DNA of 64,000 nt from Lunularia cruciata (lineage: Eukaryota; Streptophyta; Marchantiopsida; Lunulariales; Lunulariaceae). Positions 34,366 through 47,124 of this stretch are shown here, piece by piece. Below the pieces are notes generated by a model. The model ran no database searches and had not been told where the DNA came from. It worked only from the letters and a program-made list of their open reading frames with translations. How positions within the stretch are numbered: position 1 is the first letter of the stretch; the number at the start of each line of letters is the position of its first letter. Position numbers and translations under genes: made by a program. The DNA lies in the NCBI GenBank assembly GCA_948567375.1, contig OX419758.1:43963001-44027000 (forward strand), in the 5' to 3' direction.

Positions 34366-36390
34366 ACCACTCAACTCTATTAGGCAAAAGATCTATCCAC
34401 AAGATAATGTCAAAGCGTAACAAATAAAATTGAATGAAATGGCTAACACCAAGACATGCTACCACCTTATGGGCCTTAACTTTGTATGAGTGCACCAGCC
34501 ATGCCTCATCATCCAACTCTCCTACACATTATAACTAGTGTTACCATGAAGCCATAATGATGCCAAATAAGTAGCATCTACAATTATAATCTTCTTCCGT
34601 AGGAATCTTGGGAAAAGAATATGTAGAATATACTTTCTTGACAAATGAAACCTCTCTCTAAACTCAATTTGAGTCCCTTGATCACCACACTATGAGGTAA
34701 GGAATAAGAGGCAAAATTTTAGGTCTCTTGAGTCACAACATTGTAGGTAATACATGGGTGGCATCTGTTTGGATATGTGGGTCTAGCAAGCAATAGTATG
34801 TAGTCTTGGTCCAAGATAAGTTACATAAGCCCTCATATAAGCTAGACTACTCTCACTCTCTTCTACTTGAACATGTACACTCTTGAACCTCTCCATAGCA
34901 AGTGCTAACTCTCATGCATGATTTTGTCATTGGACCCTACAACCCTCAACCATGGCAATGGCACCTAGGATATCCAAGTCCAAGTCAAATAACCTCTACT
35001 CTCTCTCTACATATTCTAAATAATAAAAGTCAGATGCATCTCCTTCTTTGCAGCAAGAGTATCTTCTTGTTCTTAAAGGAGTCTCTTTCCTTCTAACAAT
35101 AATCTATCTTGCTTCTCCAAGCTCTTCAATACACTCTCACACTCAAGCACTAATCTTTCTTGTTCCTCTATATTCTCCAATATAATCTCTTGCTCAAGCA
35201 CTAATCTCTCTTGCTCCTCTATACTCTCCAATCTACTCTCTTGCTCAACAAGAAGTTTATCTTCCTCCTCAGCCACTCAAACACAATCATCTAATACACA
35301 CTTTATGTCCACAAAACAAGAAGAGGAAGGGACTCTCAGATACAAGGGGTGAGGTGCACTCTCCAAGGACGAACATGGGGAAGAAGAAGAAGAAGGAGCT
35401 AACTCAAATGATGAAGATGGAGAAGGACCTCTCTCAAGGAAACTATCACTCCCTAATCTCACTATTAGTAAGGCATGTGTCTCAACATAAATCTGCTGAA
35501 CACCTTTTCACAATAGGTACATATAGTCATCCATCAACCAAAACACAATTTCAATCAAGTAAATACACAAGTTCATTAATTAAGGCATGTTAAATTAACT
35601 CATTTATTAAATCCAATAATGGTGTTTACAAAAAAAACTTTGTATGTTTTCAGACAATGAAAACATATAAAATATGCCAAAACTCAATACACCAACAACT
35701 ATCTGATCAGTCACTCATTCTCCTCATCCTCTCTCTCATCCTTCCCATCATCAGCACTCCCGTCCTTGTCTCTATCCTCCTCCTCATCATCATCCTCTCC
35801 ATTGTGTATGATCTCCTCCTCTCTATCACTCAAGTAAGATACTTCCTCCTTAGGAATGTAACTTCTCTCCACAAAGAGTTGAGTGAGTATTTTCCCAAGG
35901 AAGGTGACTCTAAACCTACATCTCTTAGGTCTCCTCAATTGGCTACGCAAACTCCCCACCTCAACATTGATAGCTCAAAATGCTAACTCACAGCAATTGT
36001 AATCCCCCACACCAAATCTCCTTGACTTTGTCTTGGTGTTGAGAACCAAATGACCATGTACAATCTTGGGTCAAATAGTTGGTGCCACAAGTGCACCCAT
36101 CAATTGGAAGAAAGCCTTAAATGCAAGATACACACATTGCCTTGCCAAATACTTCTTTTGCAACCTTGTCTCTTTGTGGAAATCAATCTGAAACAACTGT
36201 GTAAGGAATAGTCCCCCTTCTTGGTGTCCTCTCTCTTGGCATTGCAAGAGCATCTCTAATTATATCCGTAGTCAATTGAAACTGCCTCTCTTTAACCAAC
36301 CATGTGCAAGAATTCTTGTCCCAAGAACTCACATACTCTATACATACAAGTACCTATAAAAGTCACCAACAAACATCAAGTAAGCATCAT
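34366..36390 (-). pseudogene. Unrecognised protein remnant with coiled-coil repeats and acidic tract
   Basis: Minus-strand frames include a basic/aromatic part (RRPKRCRFRVTFLGKIL, near 35930-35880), an acidic run rich in Asp/Glu (35820-35715), a Ser/Pro-rich part (35425-35320) and a coiled coil at 35276-35073. The coiled coil is built from roughly 17-residue repeats of the pattern LxxExxIExxIEEQERLV. Upstream (36250-36071) is FHKETRLQKKYLARQCVYLAFKAFF. Stops separate the pieces. Together they suggest a decayed multi-domain protein with a charged, filamentous C-terminal half; I do not recognise it. Two family-B solo LTRs interrupt the DNA just upstream. Confidence 0.4.
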
Positions 36391-36393
36391 CTA

Positions 36394-37132
36394 TGTAATA
36401 CCAAGAGCTAGCCATATGATCTAGATGTGAAATTTGGTTTGGTAACATCTAGAATGATGTTATACATGATGGTAAAAATAGATAAGATAGAAGTATCACC
36501 AAAAGAGTACTTCTACTAATAGGGCAAAAACCGAAATAGACTTGAGAACCTTAGAACCAATAGCTAGACATATGATTTAAAGGTGAGAATTGGTTTGGTA
36601 ACATCTGGAAGGATGTTACACTTGATGGATCAAATGGATTAGAAAGAGGTATCACCAAAAGGAGACTTCTACTAATAGAGTAGGAACCAAAATATGCCTG
36701 AAATCTTTGAAGGCAATTTCGGAGGCCTAAACGGATGAATTAGGCCTCAAAAATGTGTAGAGTCCCCCCCCATCCGAGGAAATGCTGGCCTTTCCTCCCC
36801 CTCGCTTTGTCTTGTCGAGAGCTTTCCAATGGTACCTTACTCATGTGATTTTGAGATTCCTATAGGAAGATTCCCTAAAAGATTCCCTCCGGTCAAAGCT
36901 TGTTTGACCAACCAGATAGGACCTAGACTAGACATGTCACCCATCCAAGTAAGTAATCCAAGGGTGGAGCTTGCTGACATGTCACCTATTTGTGTCCCTA
37001 ATCCTATGGTGGAGCTTCCTTGGAGGAGATCCTCTTTGTCTATATAATAAAGAGAAGGTGCTCCCTTGGGGCATCGAATGTTTGAGTGTGCAATCTGTGT
37101 TTTCTCTCTTCTCTTGTCCTCCGAGCATTACA
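36394..37132 (+). mobile_element. Family-B solo LTR with perfect target duplication
   Basis: 739 bp from TGTAATACC to GAGCATTACA, flanked by ATCTA at 36389-36393 and 37133-37137. It contains the tandem units (second starts near 36551), the GGCCTAAACGGATGAATTAG block near 36723, a TATA box CTATATAATAAAG near 37039 and GGGGCATCGAATG. Nothing internal to a retrotransposon lies next to it, so it arose by LTR-LTR recombination. Confidence 0.95.
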
Positions 37133-37155
37133 ATCTAAGCATCATGACCCATCAC

Positions 37156-37909
37156 TATAATACCAAGAGCTAGCCATATGATCTAGATGTGAAATTTGGT
37201 TTGGTAGCATCTGGAATAATGTTATACATGATAGTCAAAATAGATCAGATAGAAGTATCATCAAAAGGGTACTTCTACTAATAGGGCAGAAAACCGAAAT
37301 AGATTTGAAAACCTTAGAACCAATAGCTAGACATATGATTTGAAGGTGAGAATTGGGTTGGTAACATCTGGAAGGATGTTACACAGGATGGACTGAATAG
37401 ATCAAAAATAGATATCACCAAAAGGGGACTTCTACTAATAGAATTGGAACCAAAATATGCCTGAAATCTTTGAAGGCAATTTTGGAGGCCTAAACGGATG
37501 AATTAGGCCTAAAAAATGTGAAGATTCCCTCCCTAGCAAATGATAGGTTGACCTCCTTCCCCCTTGCTTTGTCTCATCAAGAGCTTTCCAATGGTACCTC
37601 ACCCACGTGATAATGAGATTCCTACAGGAAGATTCTCTAAAAGATTCCCTCTGGTCAAAGCTTGTTTGACCAACCAGATAGGACCAGGACCAACATGTCA
37701 CCCATCCAAGTAAGTAATCCAAGGGTGGAGCTTGCTGACATGTCACCTATCTATGTACCTAATCCTATGGTGGAGCTTCATTGGAGGAGATCTGCTTTAC
37801 CTATATAATAAAGAGAAGGTGCTCCTTTGGGGCATCAAAGTTTGAGTGTGAAAGTGTGTGTTTCTCATGGTGTGTTTCTCTTCAGGTCTCCTATCCTCGG
37901 AGTATTACA
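37156..37909 (+). mobile_element. Second family-B solo LTR with its own target duplication
   Basis: 754 bp from TATAATACC to GAGTATTACA, flanked by ATCAC at 37151-37155 and 37910-37914. Same internal features as its neighbour. Only 23 bp separate the two LTRs. Different pentamers show two separate insertions, not a deleted element. Confidence 0.95.
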
Positions 37910-39690
37910 ATCACCAACAAACGTCATGTAAGCATCATGATTCATCAAGGAATTTGCTAGACATCGCTCAAAGATACCTTTGAATGGTAAAAAAAAGAAA
38001 GGATGTCATGAGATGCCACATGTGGCCATAATGGGACAGGAAAAGACACAAGGAAACACCCATGGGTGCTATGGGATAGGCCATGCAATGTTAGGTGCCA
38101 TTGTGGGACAGGTCAAGCAAAAGAAACACAAAAAGATGCTCATTGATACAACAGGAAATAAAGGGATTTAGGGTTTAAGTATGGGCAACATGAGGAGACA
38201 CCTGAAAACACTATGGGACAAGCCCAACATTTTGAGGCAGCTCTGGTAGACATTAAGACATTCTGCAATAGACATTGCAGAGTAGGGCCGGTTGGTGCTA
38301 AGTGATGCCCATAAGCGTTGATGATTAGGACTCAAAAAGTTCAAGAAAAACTCAAAGGTGTATTGAAAACTTTGAAAAAAAGCAAGAAATTAAGTAGAAT
38401 GAGAGACAAGTTTACCTCCGGCCGTGGGTAATGTAGTCCAAGGGTTATTTTGAGGCCAAGAACATCAAGATTGACTTCCTTGATTCCAACAATAGTAATT
38501 GAACTTGGTGTTTATCCATCCAAGACCATTTTATGAAGGTGGCTAGGTGTTGAATGGTGTGAAAACCAATTAACTAATCTCCTTCCTGAGTATTCCTCAT
38601 ATCTTCACCATCAAAAATCTTCTCATAACCCCAAATTTTTGCCATGGAGAAAAATTGGGGAAAGTTTCAGAACTTGATCTGAACTTGAACTTGATTTTGG
38701 AAATTTTGGTGAAGTTTCTTTCCTCTCACTTGCTCTCCTTTCACTTTACTCTCACTTGCTCTCTTGGAAATTTCTCTTTCTCTTCCAAACTCCTCTCTTT
38801 TCTCTCTTGATTCCCTCTCCTTTTGCTCTCAAAGTGGACCCTCTCCTTCTACTCTTGAAGTGGCCATCTTGATCTCAAAAACCCAATCCCTCCTAAACTA
38901 CATACCTTCTTCTTCTTCTTCCAAATCCCTCCCAACTTGAACTGCATTCCCTCTTCTAAAGTGCTATCTCAAATAGGTACACCCTTTGAAAATCCCTAAA
39001 TTGCTCTCCTCCAAAATTGTTGAAGTGCTAAGTTAATTCATGAACTAAAAAATGATGACTTCCTTGCAAAGGCGCAAGTTTATATAGCCACTCACATGAA
39101 ATCCTAAATCTATATCTTGTTTGGAAAAATTCATATTTCACTATGAAGAACACAAATTTGTGAAAAATATATTGAATTCTGAGTGGCAACCAATGACAAC
39201 ATGCAAACCAATGATAGCACCAATTAACAACATATTGCATGCCATTTTGCCAAGCAATGCACCCAACCATTGCTTTGAGAATGGGTGCCAACAAGTGCCA
39301 TCATGCAATCAATGGGTGAAAGCCTTTTAATTAAAACACACACTACACCAAGGGCCAACCAACATCTACACACAGCTTTTATAGATAATATCAGGTGGCA
39401 GCCGGCACCAAACTACCAACTAGCACCTTCTAATGCACATTAGGCATCACCTTGTGTCTTCTAGTGCACATTGGGCATCACCTAGTGCCTTCTTACATCA
39501 GATCTGAGCACCAACTAGCATCAATAGATCAAGAAGGCCATTTCTAGGGCAACAATGGGCATCAATGTGCAGCAACCTACTAAACTTGGAATACTTAATT
39601 GTAAATAAAACAAGATCATGTATCACAATCTTGAAAAATTAGATTATGAAGAAGAATAATAAAAGGAAATTTTTATTATAGAGGAACATG
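37910..39690. other. Unassigned DNA with pyrimidine-rich stretch and short tandem repeats
   Basis: 38700-38900 on the plus strand is rich in CT (repeated CTCACTTGCTCTC and TTTCTCTC). 39420-39500 holds two to three copies of a roughly 31-bp unit containing CACATT(A/G)GGCATCACCT. No protein family recognised; the 63-codon frame at 37980 lacks motifs. Confidence 0.4.
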
Positions 39691-39693
39691 TTC

Positions 39694-40990
39694 TCATTCC
39701 ATATACTTGAGATGATGAGCAAGGCATTTTTGCATCACCCTTGTCTTACTTTCTTCTCTATTGAGCTCCATTCTATTAAGAGACATTTTTGAATCTCTTT
39801 GAGTTTCCTTTATACATCCACCATCATCTTCTAACCAAACATTTGACCTATTGATACAAAAGTTATGTAAAGTAATATAAATTGAAATCCACTTTAAAAA
39901 AGATGCATTTCTACTATTGTCTTTAAGATGCACTCTTGACTCCCACAAAGAATGTCATGTAGCTTTCAATACTCTTATACAATGCTCATTTATCACCCTT
40001 GCCTTTGCCAAATATTTGTTGAACCCTTGCTTGTCCTCTATTTGGGCCTTTTTGAAAGCTAAGACTAGGTGATACATGGAAATATAACCGTAATCACCTA
40101 AAAGGTACTCTTTGGCCTCAAAACTAAGACATCTCCCCTCTCTTGTTCAAATCATTTTGCAATGATGATTTTTTCAAACATGTCATGTTGTGACATGACC
40201 CTAACATTCTTGCAAATAAACAGATCTGAATTTGAATGAAATCATGGCAAATAAATTAATCAAAACAAGAAGGTGCACAAAATCTAGTCAACTATAAAAA
40301 CATATAGAGGAAGAATTAGATTTTTAACACTTACCTCCAATAACATAAATCACTTGGTTGTTTCTAGAATAGGAGCCCTTTTGGCTGAAATAGATTTCTC
40401 CATCCACAATGGGTTGAGTTGCAAGAGGAAACATTTTCTATCTACCAAACCTACATAACCAAAGAAACCTTTGTATGAAAAAACTATAGATATTCTCCTC
40501 CTCTCCTTGTGCTGAGGCCATGCCACTTGACTCCTCATCAAATCTAATATGGTTGTCATAACTTGATCGGTAAAGGCAATTGATGGACCCACACTAAAGC
40601 CCCAAATCTTTAGCCTCCTTGCAACACAAGCTCCATTATCATGATGCCCAAATCTATTGCTAGCTAGAGCTACTTGGATCCACATTGGTGTTTGCTCACA
40701 CCGCTAGTTCTTTTGAAATACACTATGAGTCTTTATCAGATCTACTAATGTTTAAAAGGAATCAACATCCATTCTAGTCAATTGGTGAAAGATCTTCACA
40801 TCTAGACCTCTAGAATATTTTATCAAAAATTCTTGACTACAAAGGTACATAACTCTAGGTTCTAAGTATCTATGCATATGTGCATACTCCCACCCACTAA
40901 TCAATAGTTCTAGCATATCTGAATCTCCCACTTCATCTTCTAGTTCATACAACAATATCTCTAAATCTAATTGTATAATCCATTGTATAC
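39694..40990 (-). pseudogene. PIF/Harbinger (HARBI1-like) transposase with an intron
   Basis: Minus-strand order: MLYELEDE and YLEPRVMYL region (40955-40752); exon RFGHHDNGACVARRLKIWGFSVG, TDQVMTTILDLM, SYKGFFGYVGLVDRK (40685-40350), whose VD is the first DDE aspartate position. A probable intron (40334-40226) has donor GAG|GTAAGTG and acceptor CAAATTCAG. The rest runs GSCHNMTCLKKSSLQND, KEYLLGDYGYISMYHLVLAFK (second Asp), FNKYLAKARVINEHCIRVLK (the Glu) and FLKWISIYITLHNFCI (39900-39830). The order and spacing fit DDE_Tnp_4 transposases, which move PIF/Harbinger DNA elements. Stops and a shift near 40120 show decay. Terminal inverted repeats and the partner Myb-like gene were not found. Confidence 0.8.
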
Positions 40991-40999
40991 ATCCTAATG

Positions 41000-41869
41000 T
41001 TTCTAATTAGTTCTCCACGAGTGCTACCTCTTGGCATGTTCTACTCTAGTTTCCTCAATTCTTGAATCCACAAGAATAACACCTACAAGTGCTACCTCTT
41101 GGCATGCTCTACTCTATTTTCCTCAATTCTTGAGACCCACAAAATGACACTATGAATTCACACTCTCTTCATATTCTCTATAGAGTGAACAAGAAAATAT
41201 AATAAGAGATTCTTCAAGAAAAATGAATTTGAAATGTGGTGAGACCGCTCAAGCAAGTGAATCTACACTCTTTAGACCAAGAAAACAGAGTTTGAGCCAA
41301 TAAATTGATTGCTAAGAATGGTAAAGAGATCCTTTTAAGCAAGAAAATTGTGGAACTAGATTGCACTTCAATTGGATTCACTCCTCCTCCTTCCAACCCG
41401 CACACATTCTTCCTATCCTATAGTTGATTTCTCATTCTCTACATCTAGAGAAGAACCATCTCCCCTACTTTGGTGGCAACTAGATTCAAATTAAATTAGG
41501 CACTTTATTAATGATAAATTGTAATTAATGCTTTACATTGTGCTAACAAAAAGACTTCATATCCCTTACTTCCTACAAAACACCTATTATGGAGTTTGCT
41601 AATAATAAGGAACTTGGATGGAAGTTTGTAGTGGGTCCCTTTCTACCGTTGGCCCGCACTCTGTATTGATTTGATCAACGTTTTGTAAGAACATATATGA
41701 GAATATATAAAGCTTTGTAAAACTATTGCTAAAACCCCCTAATCTCTCTTTTTTAGGCAACTTGTTCTAGGGAAGACTCTCATTTAGGGAGTAAAACCCT
41801 TGGTCATGGTTAGAATGAAATAGGGTCATATAGTGAAATATTTATAAATAGTTCATAACTCCTATAAAT
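41000..41869. other. Unassigned DNA with a short direct repeat
   Basis: A roughly 50-bp unit (GTGCTACCTCTTGGCATG followed by CTCTACT and CCTCAATTCTTGA) occurs at about 41020 and 41083. No gene recognised. Confidence 0.4.
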
Positions 41870-44800
41870 TGCACCACCCAATGCTCTATGTAAAGCAATG
41901 GACACATGCTATCTAAAGTATGCTAAAAATTATGAGAGTGAGAGTGATACCTCTTGACATCTAATATAATAAGCTCCTATGCACTCCTTGACAAATGTTG
42001 CTAAAAATTATGAGAGTGAGAGTGGTACCTCTTGACATCTAATATGATAAGCTCCTATGCACTCCTTGACAAATGTTTCAAACACCATATCTATCACTCC
42101 AGATAACTTCAAGGCTAGAGGAACAAAGAGGTGACCTTGCTACATACTCCTATACTTGGAGATCTTGCATGTTATTGCTCCACTTGCCACTCATCTAGAT
42201 GGATGAGTAATCACTCCTTCCAAAACTCCATCATGCGTAATGTCTACAACCATAGCATCCACCATTGCCACTTGATCATCTCAAACCAAGTATAAATCTA
42301 CTCTAATACATGTCATCTACAAAAAATAGAAATGCTCCCTACAAGCAAGGTATCTACTCTCTTGTGCCATAGAAAACACTATATTTTTTATGGTATCATG
42401 GATAGCTATTCACTATCCTCCAAAAAGACACCGTGTCAGGTAGACAGTTGTTGCATCTAGTGTAGAACCACACACAAGTGAGTAATGAAGATGTATATTG
42501 GTGGACCAAACCTAGGCGGACCCTCATTGCTATAGAGAAGGTGGTTGGTGCAAGTCAAAATGTTCTAATGCACAATTGAACTAAGATCCAAGAACTTACA
42601 CCCTTGTTATATCAAGAGCAAAGATGTGGCCTAGTGGCCCAAGGAATGGATGAGTCAACTAAGAGAGAATGTAGCTTATATTGACATTGTCACTCCATCA
42701 AAGAAGACTTCAAACCTTTGGTCCAATTTAAACAAGATTGAAGAAAAGGATGGAAGGTCCTCCTATGCTCATAAAAATAGACTATCCTTCATTTGCAAAA
42801 TAACACTTGGAGAGAAAAGGATCCTTCTTCCACCTTGGCTAGACATGTCTCCAAAATTGGCCTATCAGCAACCACAAAATGGGAAGAAAGTAGGGGTGTT
42901 GAGAGATCCCAACTACCCAAAATGCTATAAGAGGCATTTCCTCTATTTATAATAGGCTCACCTCTTTGCACAAGGTTGGTAGAGATGTTTGTCTATGTGC
43001 CGAGTTCCATGTCATACACTCAAATGTCCTTGGTCCAATGATATCACCAAGGACTCCCATAATCCTCTTAAGCATAAAGTTCTCAACCATGATAGGAAAG
43101 TCAAGGAAGGAGGAACCCGTAATACTAGTAGCTAGATATATAACATATAATATATAACATACAACATCATAAGTATAGCATAAGTAGCTAGCATAGCCAG
43201 AGCTGGAGATTAGCTTGGTAACATTTGGAAGGATGTTATATATGATAGACTAAGTAGATCAAGTAGCGGTGTCAACAAAAGATTATTTTTACCAATAGAG
43301 CAGGAGCAAAAAACACCTTGAAAACTTTAGAGTCAATTTCAATAGCCTAAATGGATGAATTAGGCCTCAAAAATGGACGGAATCCTCCCCTCCTCAAAAG
43401 CTTGAGAAGAAAGCTTGCCTTCCCTCCCTATTGTTTTTCTTGTAAAGAGATTTCTAACAAAATCTCACCCATGTGATTTTGAGCTTCCTATTGGAAAATT
43501 CTCTAAAGATTCATTCTAATCAAACTTGTTTGACCAACCAAATAAGACAATGATCAATATGTCACCCATCCATGAAACTAATCTAAGGATAGAGATCACT
43601 GGCATATCATCAATCCATGTATTTGGTCCAAGAGTGGAGCTTCCTTTGAGAGGATCTTCTTTGCTATATAATAAAGACAAGGTGCTCCTTTGGGGCATCA
43701 AAATATTAAGTGTTGAAGCTTTGTGTTTCCTTGCTTGTGCTTCTCTTGGGAGTATCCTATCCTAACCTATCCTTGGAATATTACAACACCATGTGGAGAA
43801 GGTAAGTCAATTGACGGGAACTACTAGAGGAGAATATACCAAATGCCACTTGCGGATCTCCTAGTAGAGGAAGGTGATCCACATGGAGAATGTCCTGTGC
43901 AAGGGTAGCTTCTAAGAAGCATGTGACAAAATCCTCAGATCCTATTGACACTCAAAGAACATGTAGTCATCTATAAATGTGGCACCCTACTTTGGAAGCT
44001 CAAGGTGAGGGAGGGATACATGAAGGGGACCATGCTCTGCACTTTGATACCTTGACTCTCAAGCCTACAAGATGTAGCTTGGTAGTCAAGTGATCAAAGG
44101 CCTGCCTAATCTGATCTACATGGCAAAAAATGTGTGTATCATTTGCCAAGGAGGAAAATACACAACCTTGCATGTCCAAAGAAGTAGATAGGAGATCTCT
44201 AAAGTGAGCCATGGCAAACAAAGGTCCCCTATAGGATCTCCTTGTCATGTACCAACATCTGACTCCAAGATGGTGACTCCCTCCAATGACCAACCATGCT
44301 AATAGTAAAAGGAAGCAAGAGAGCCATAGAATGACCATACGAAATGGATGAGACTTGCCAAGGATCCACTGGCCTCCCTAAGCTCTTGAAAGATGGATAC
44401 TCAAGAGACGCTATTAAAAAAATTCTCAACATCCACTTGTAGGACAATCCATCCTGAATGGATATCTAGGAGTGCCTTGATGCTTAAAGATATAGCCTCA
44501 CAACCCTCGGTGTAGCTACTCCAAATTGATGTGGATTGAAGTGCTCCTAGAAGTGCAATTGATGTTGAAGGACAATAGTATGGCTCATCAAGCACAAAAA
44601 GATCTCTCTAATAGCAATTGCTCTAATGCTCCCTATGTCCTTCTCCATTGCAAAAGGTTGACTAGCACCTAAAATCCAACTAATTGACATAGGAATATCT
44701 CCCCTTGCTACTATTACGACCACCAAAAACAGCTTTATAAATCCATAGAAGGATCACTTGCCTAAAAGAAATCACTAAGATGCTCATAAATCATCCTTGA

Positions 44801-45445
44801 CAAGCCTCTTGAGGAGAAGCAAGGGGTAGTGCACAACTCTTGTGCAAAAAATGGCCTATCAAGATATAAAACTACTCATGTTAATAATCTAAGACGTCTA
44901 ATGGTACTCCCTCTCTTGCCATAGGATATAGTGAGCATAGGGAAGATAAAGTTTCATTAGAAAGACTATCCATAACCAAAGGGTGTAGTGCTTGTGTTGC
45001 TCTACTGAACTCTCAAGCTTGACCCAATGTCCTACATCATAGTAAACAAGTGGACTCTATGGTCTCAAATGGTAGAATTTATCTCCTAAAACATGCAACC
45101 CTAATAGAATCCTATGGTAAGGCAGCCAAATCTTGGAATTGAAAAATTTTAGTAGCCACCTCTCTATGTCCCGTACGTCTCCCTCTAGCATAACCAAGCA
45201 CTATCAAGGAAGTAAGAGGAATAAGAACCATGCTAACTTGTCCAAGGGATCACGTGCCAAATGATCAAGTGGTAGGCAAAAAGCCTATCTAGCCTCATCA
45301 TGGAGTGTATGGGGTAGCCTGTGGAATAGACATGGACATGGAAAACTAGTCTCAAATAACCCCAAGTTACAACCAGCCTGAGATGTTAACAACTCCTATG
45401 ACTTGATCAATTTCCTTAGAACAATCAACAAAGGGACCTAGGAAA
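41870..45445 (-). mobile_element. LINE copy C, split by a family-B solo LTR
   Basis: Same family as copies A and B but well diverged. It covers the 3' region (KYRHM-type tail near 42150), the frame 44595-44401 with SIKALLDIHSGWIVLQVDVENFFNSVS (RT motif A, D-V-E-N-F-F) and RGPLFAMAHFRDLL. It also has FSSLANDTHIFCHVDQIRQAFDHLTTKLHLVGLRVKVSKCRAWSPS (44180-44015), the catalytic and thumb region. The leader near 45330-45290 (TLHDEAR, DPLDKL equivalents) is retained. A 78-bp tandem duplication lies at 41921-42077. A solo LTR interrupts it at 43118-43785. It is inactive. Confidence 0.75.
43118..43785 (+). mobile_element. Family-B solo LTR inside LINE copy C
   Basis: 668 bp from CGTAATACT to GAATATTACA, interrupting LINE DNA that is continuous in copies A and B (GAAGAGGGAATT-GTGTGGAGAAGG). 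Flanking pentamers GAACC and ACACC are a poor target duplication. The first tandem unit is largely lost, replaced by ATATAACATA repeats, which explains the shorter length. TATA box CTATATAATAAAG near 43668. Confidence 0.85.
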
Positions 45446-47124
45446 TGTGTGTAATCTCAAGTGTCACTACAGTTTATGTGATTTCTCACCTCACATGAGC
45501 ATTCCAAGTGGTCCAGTCATAGCCCTTGTGCATCCTTCCCGCATGGGTCTTTACCCCTTGTGAGATAAAGCGTTGGTGACACACCAAGCATGGTGTATCC
45601 TAAGCTGCTATGGGTGACCTCACATAGAGAAGTGTAGCCATGGCTAGCACAAGAATAATGATCATAACATATGATGCTACTATATATCTCTCCATACTTG
45701 CAAAATCACAAGCCCTCACATCCCAACTTATACAAGTAAATGTTACCTCTCCAAACCGTAAAAACTATAAATTCTCAATCTCAAATTTTTTTAACTAAGC
45801 TCCCATGGAACTCAAACATGAATACCAACAGATTAGGAATGAAAATTCCCAACCCATCACTTCCAATGAGAAGTAATCACTCTTAACCCTAAAAAACCTA
45901 CACATCATCATAACTTTCTACTCAATTCTACATAGCTTTCAATCTAGGTACCAATGGAACTGAAATTGAAAAATGAATAGATTCAACTATTCACTCATGA
46001 GATATATGTAGATGAGCTCTCCAAAATTCAATAATATACTTTCTCTCATTTCTCACTTTCTCTCCCACTTTTTTCTCCCCTCCTCCCTCTCACAAACATC
46101 ACTTTCCAACATTTGGACTTCCAGGTTCCAGTACCCAAGTTGTCACAAAACCTCACATAATCCCAATGCTTGATATGAACAATAGCACTTTGACTTGCCC
46201 AATATCCCAAGTTGGTAAAGAAAGTTAAGAGGATCTCATGCTTGATGCAACATGGGCTTTATCCATTTGTGTTTGCATTGAAATTGTCTAATGTGTTGCA
46301 TTGAAATCATAGACCAACTAATTTTTTTGTTATAACATTCATTCTAATGTGAAGGAATGAATTTTGTATAACTCATCATAATTTTGGAAATTGTCCGACT
46401 CCTCAACTTTGGGCATTGACCAACACTTTTTTTTTATAAAATCAGCCACCAGATTTCTTCTTCACTTCATTGACCAATCCTTGAGGGGCGGCAGGGGAGA
46501 GAAGAGGGATAGGAAGGATTTCAAGAGTTACAAGGGAAACAATAGAAATTAAACCTCCTAATTTCTTAGCACTCATTGTGAATGATGGGTTACTAGGAGC
46601 ATTTATTTCTCATGTGTGGTGTTACGAGGAGCCCGAGGGTTCTTCCCATCTGTTTTTCAAGTGATTTTGTTGCCAAAGCTCAATAGACCATAGAGGCTTG
46701 TAAGTGCCATTGGAAGTAGCAAATATCCCTTGATTCCATGTCATCTCTTTCTTCTCGGAAAATTCCTTCTTGTTTTATGTTATAGTCATAGATTTCAATT
46801 ACTAATTCATGGCCTTTGGTTCCAATGAACTCCTCATGCTGACCCAAATTTGAAAAAGCTCATCCCAAATTTTGAAGTGAATGCCCAAATTTCTTAAACA
46901 TGCAACTAATTCCTCCTAAGCTTGCCCAAAGCTCAAGGTCAAATTTGGAGTACTCATTTGGAGAGCTCGCCTCCATATAACAACTTCAGACTGAACTCCT
47001 TGAATGAGCTATTCGGGTGACTCCCTTAATTGCATAGATAATGCAGCTTGGATGATCCCAAACTTCATTACCTATGTTGTTCAATTTATGCACCCTCAAT
47101 TTACACTTTTGTTTGGTTTCTAAC
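45446..47124. other. Unassigned AT-rich DNA
   Basis: No protein family recognised on either strand and frames are short. A TC-rich run lies near 46050-46090. Confidence 0.35.

Noticed and set aside
36394-37909. The two LTR-B copies as the LTR pair of one internally deleted element
   Set aside because: Each has its own, different, perfect 5-bp target duplication, and only 23 bp of ordinary target DNA lies between them.
41921-42077. 78-bp tandem duplication as an independent repeat element
   Set aside because: It lies wholly within LINE copy C and is a local duplication of its 3' region.
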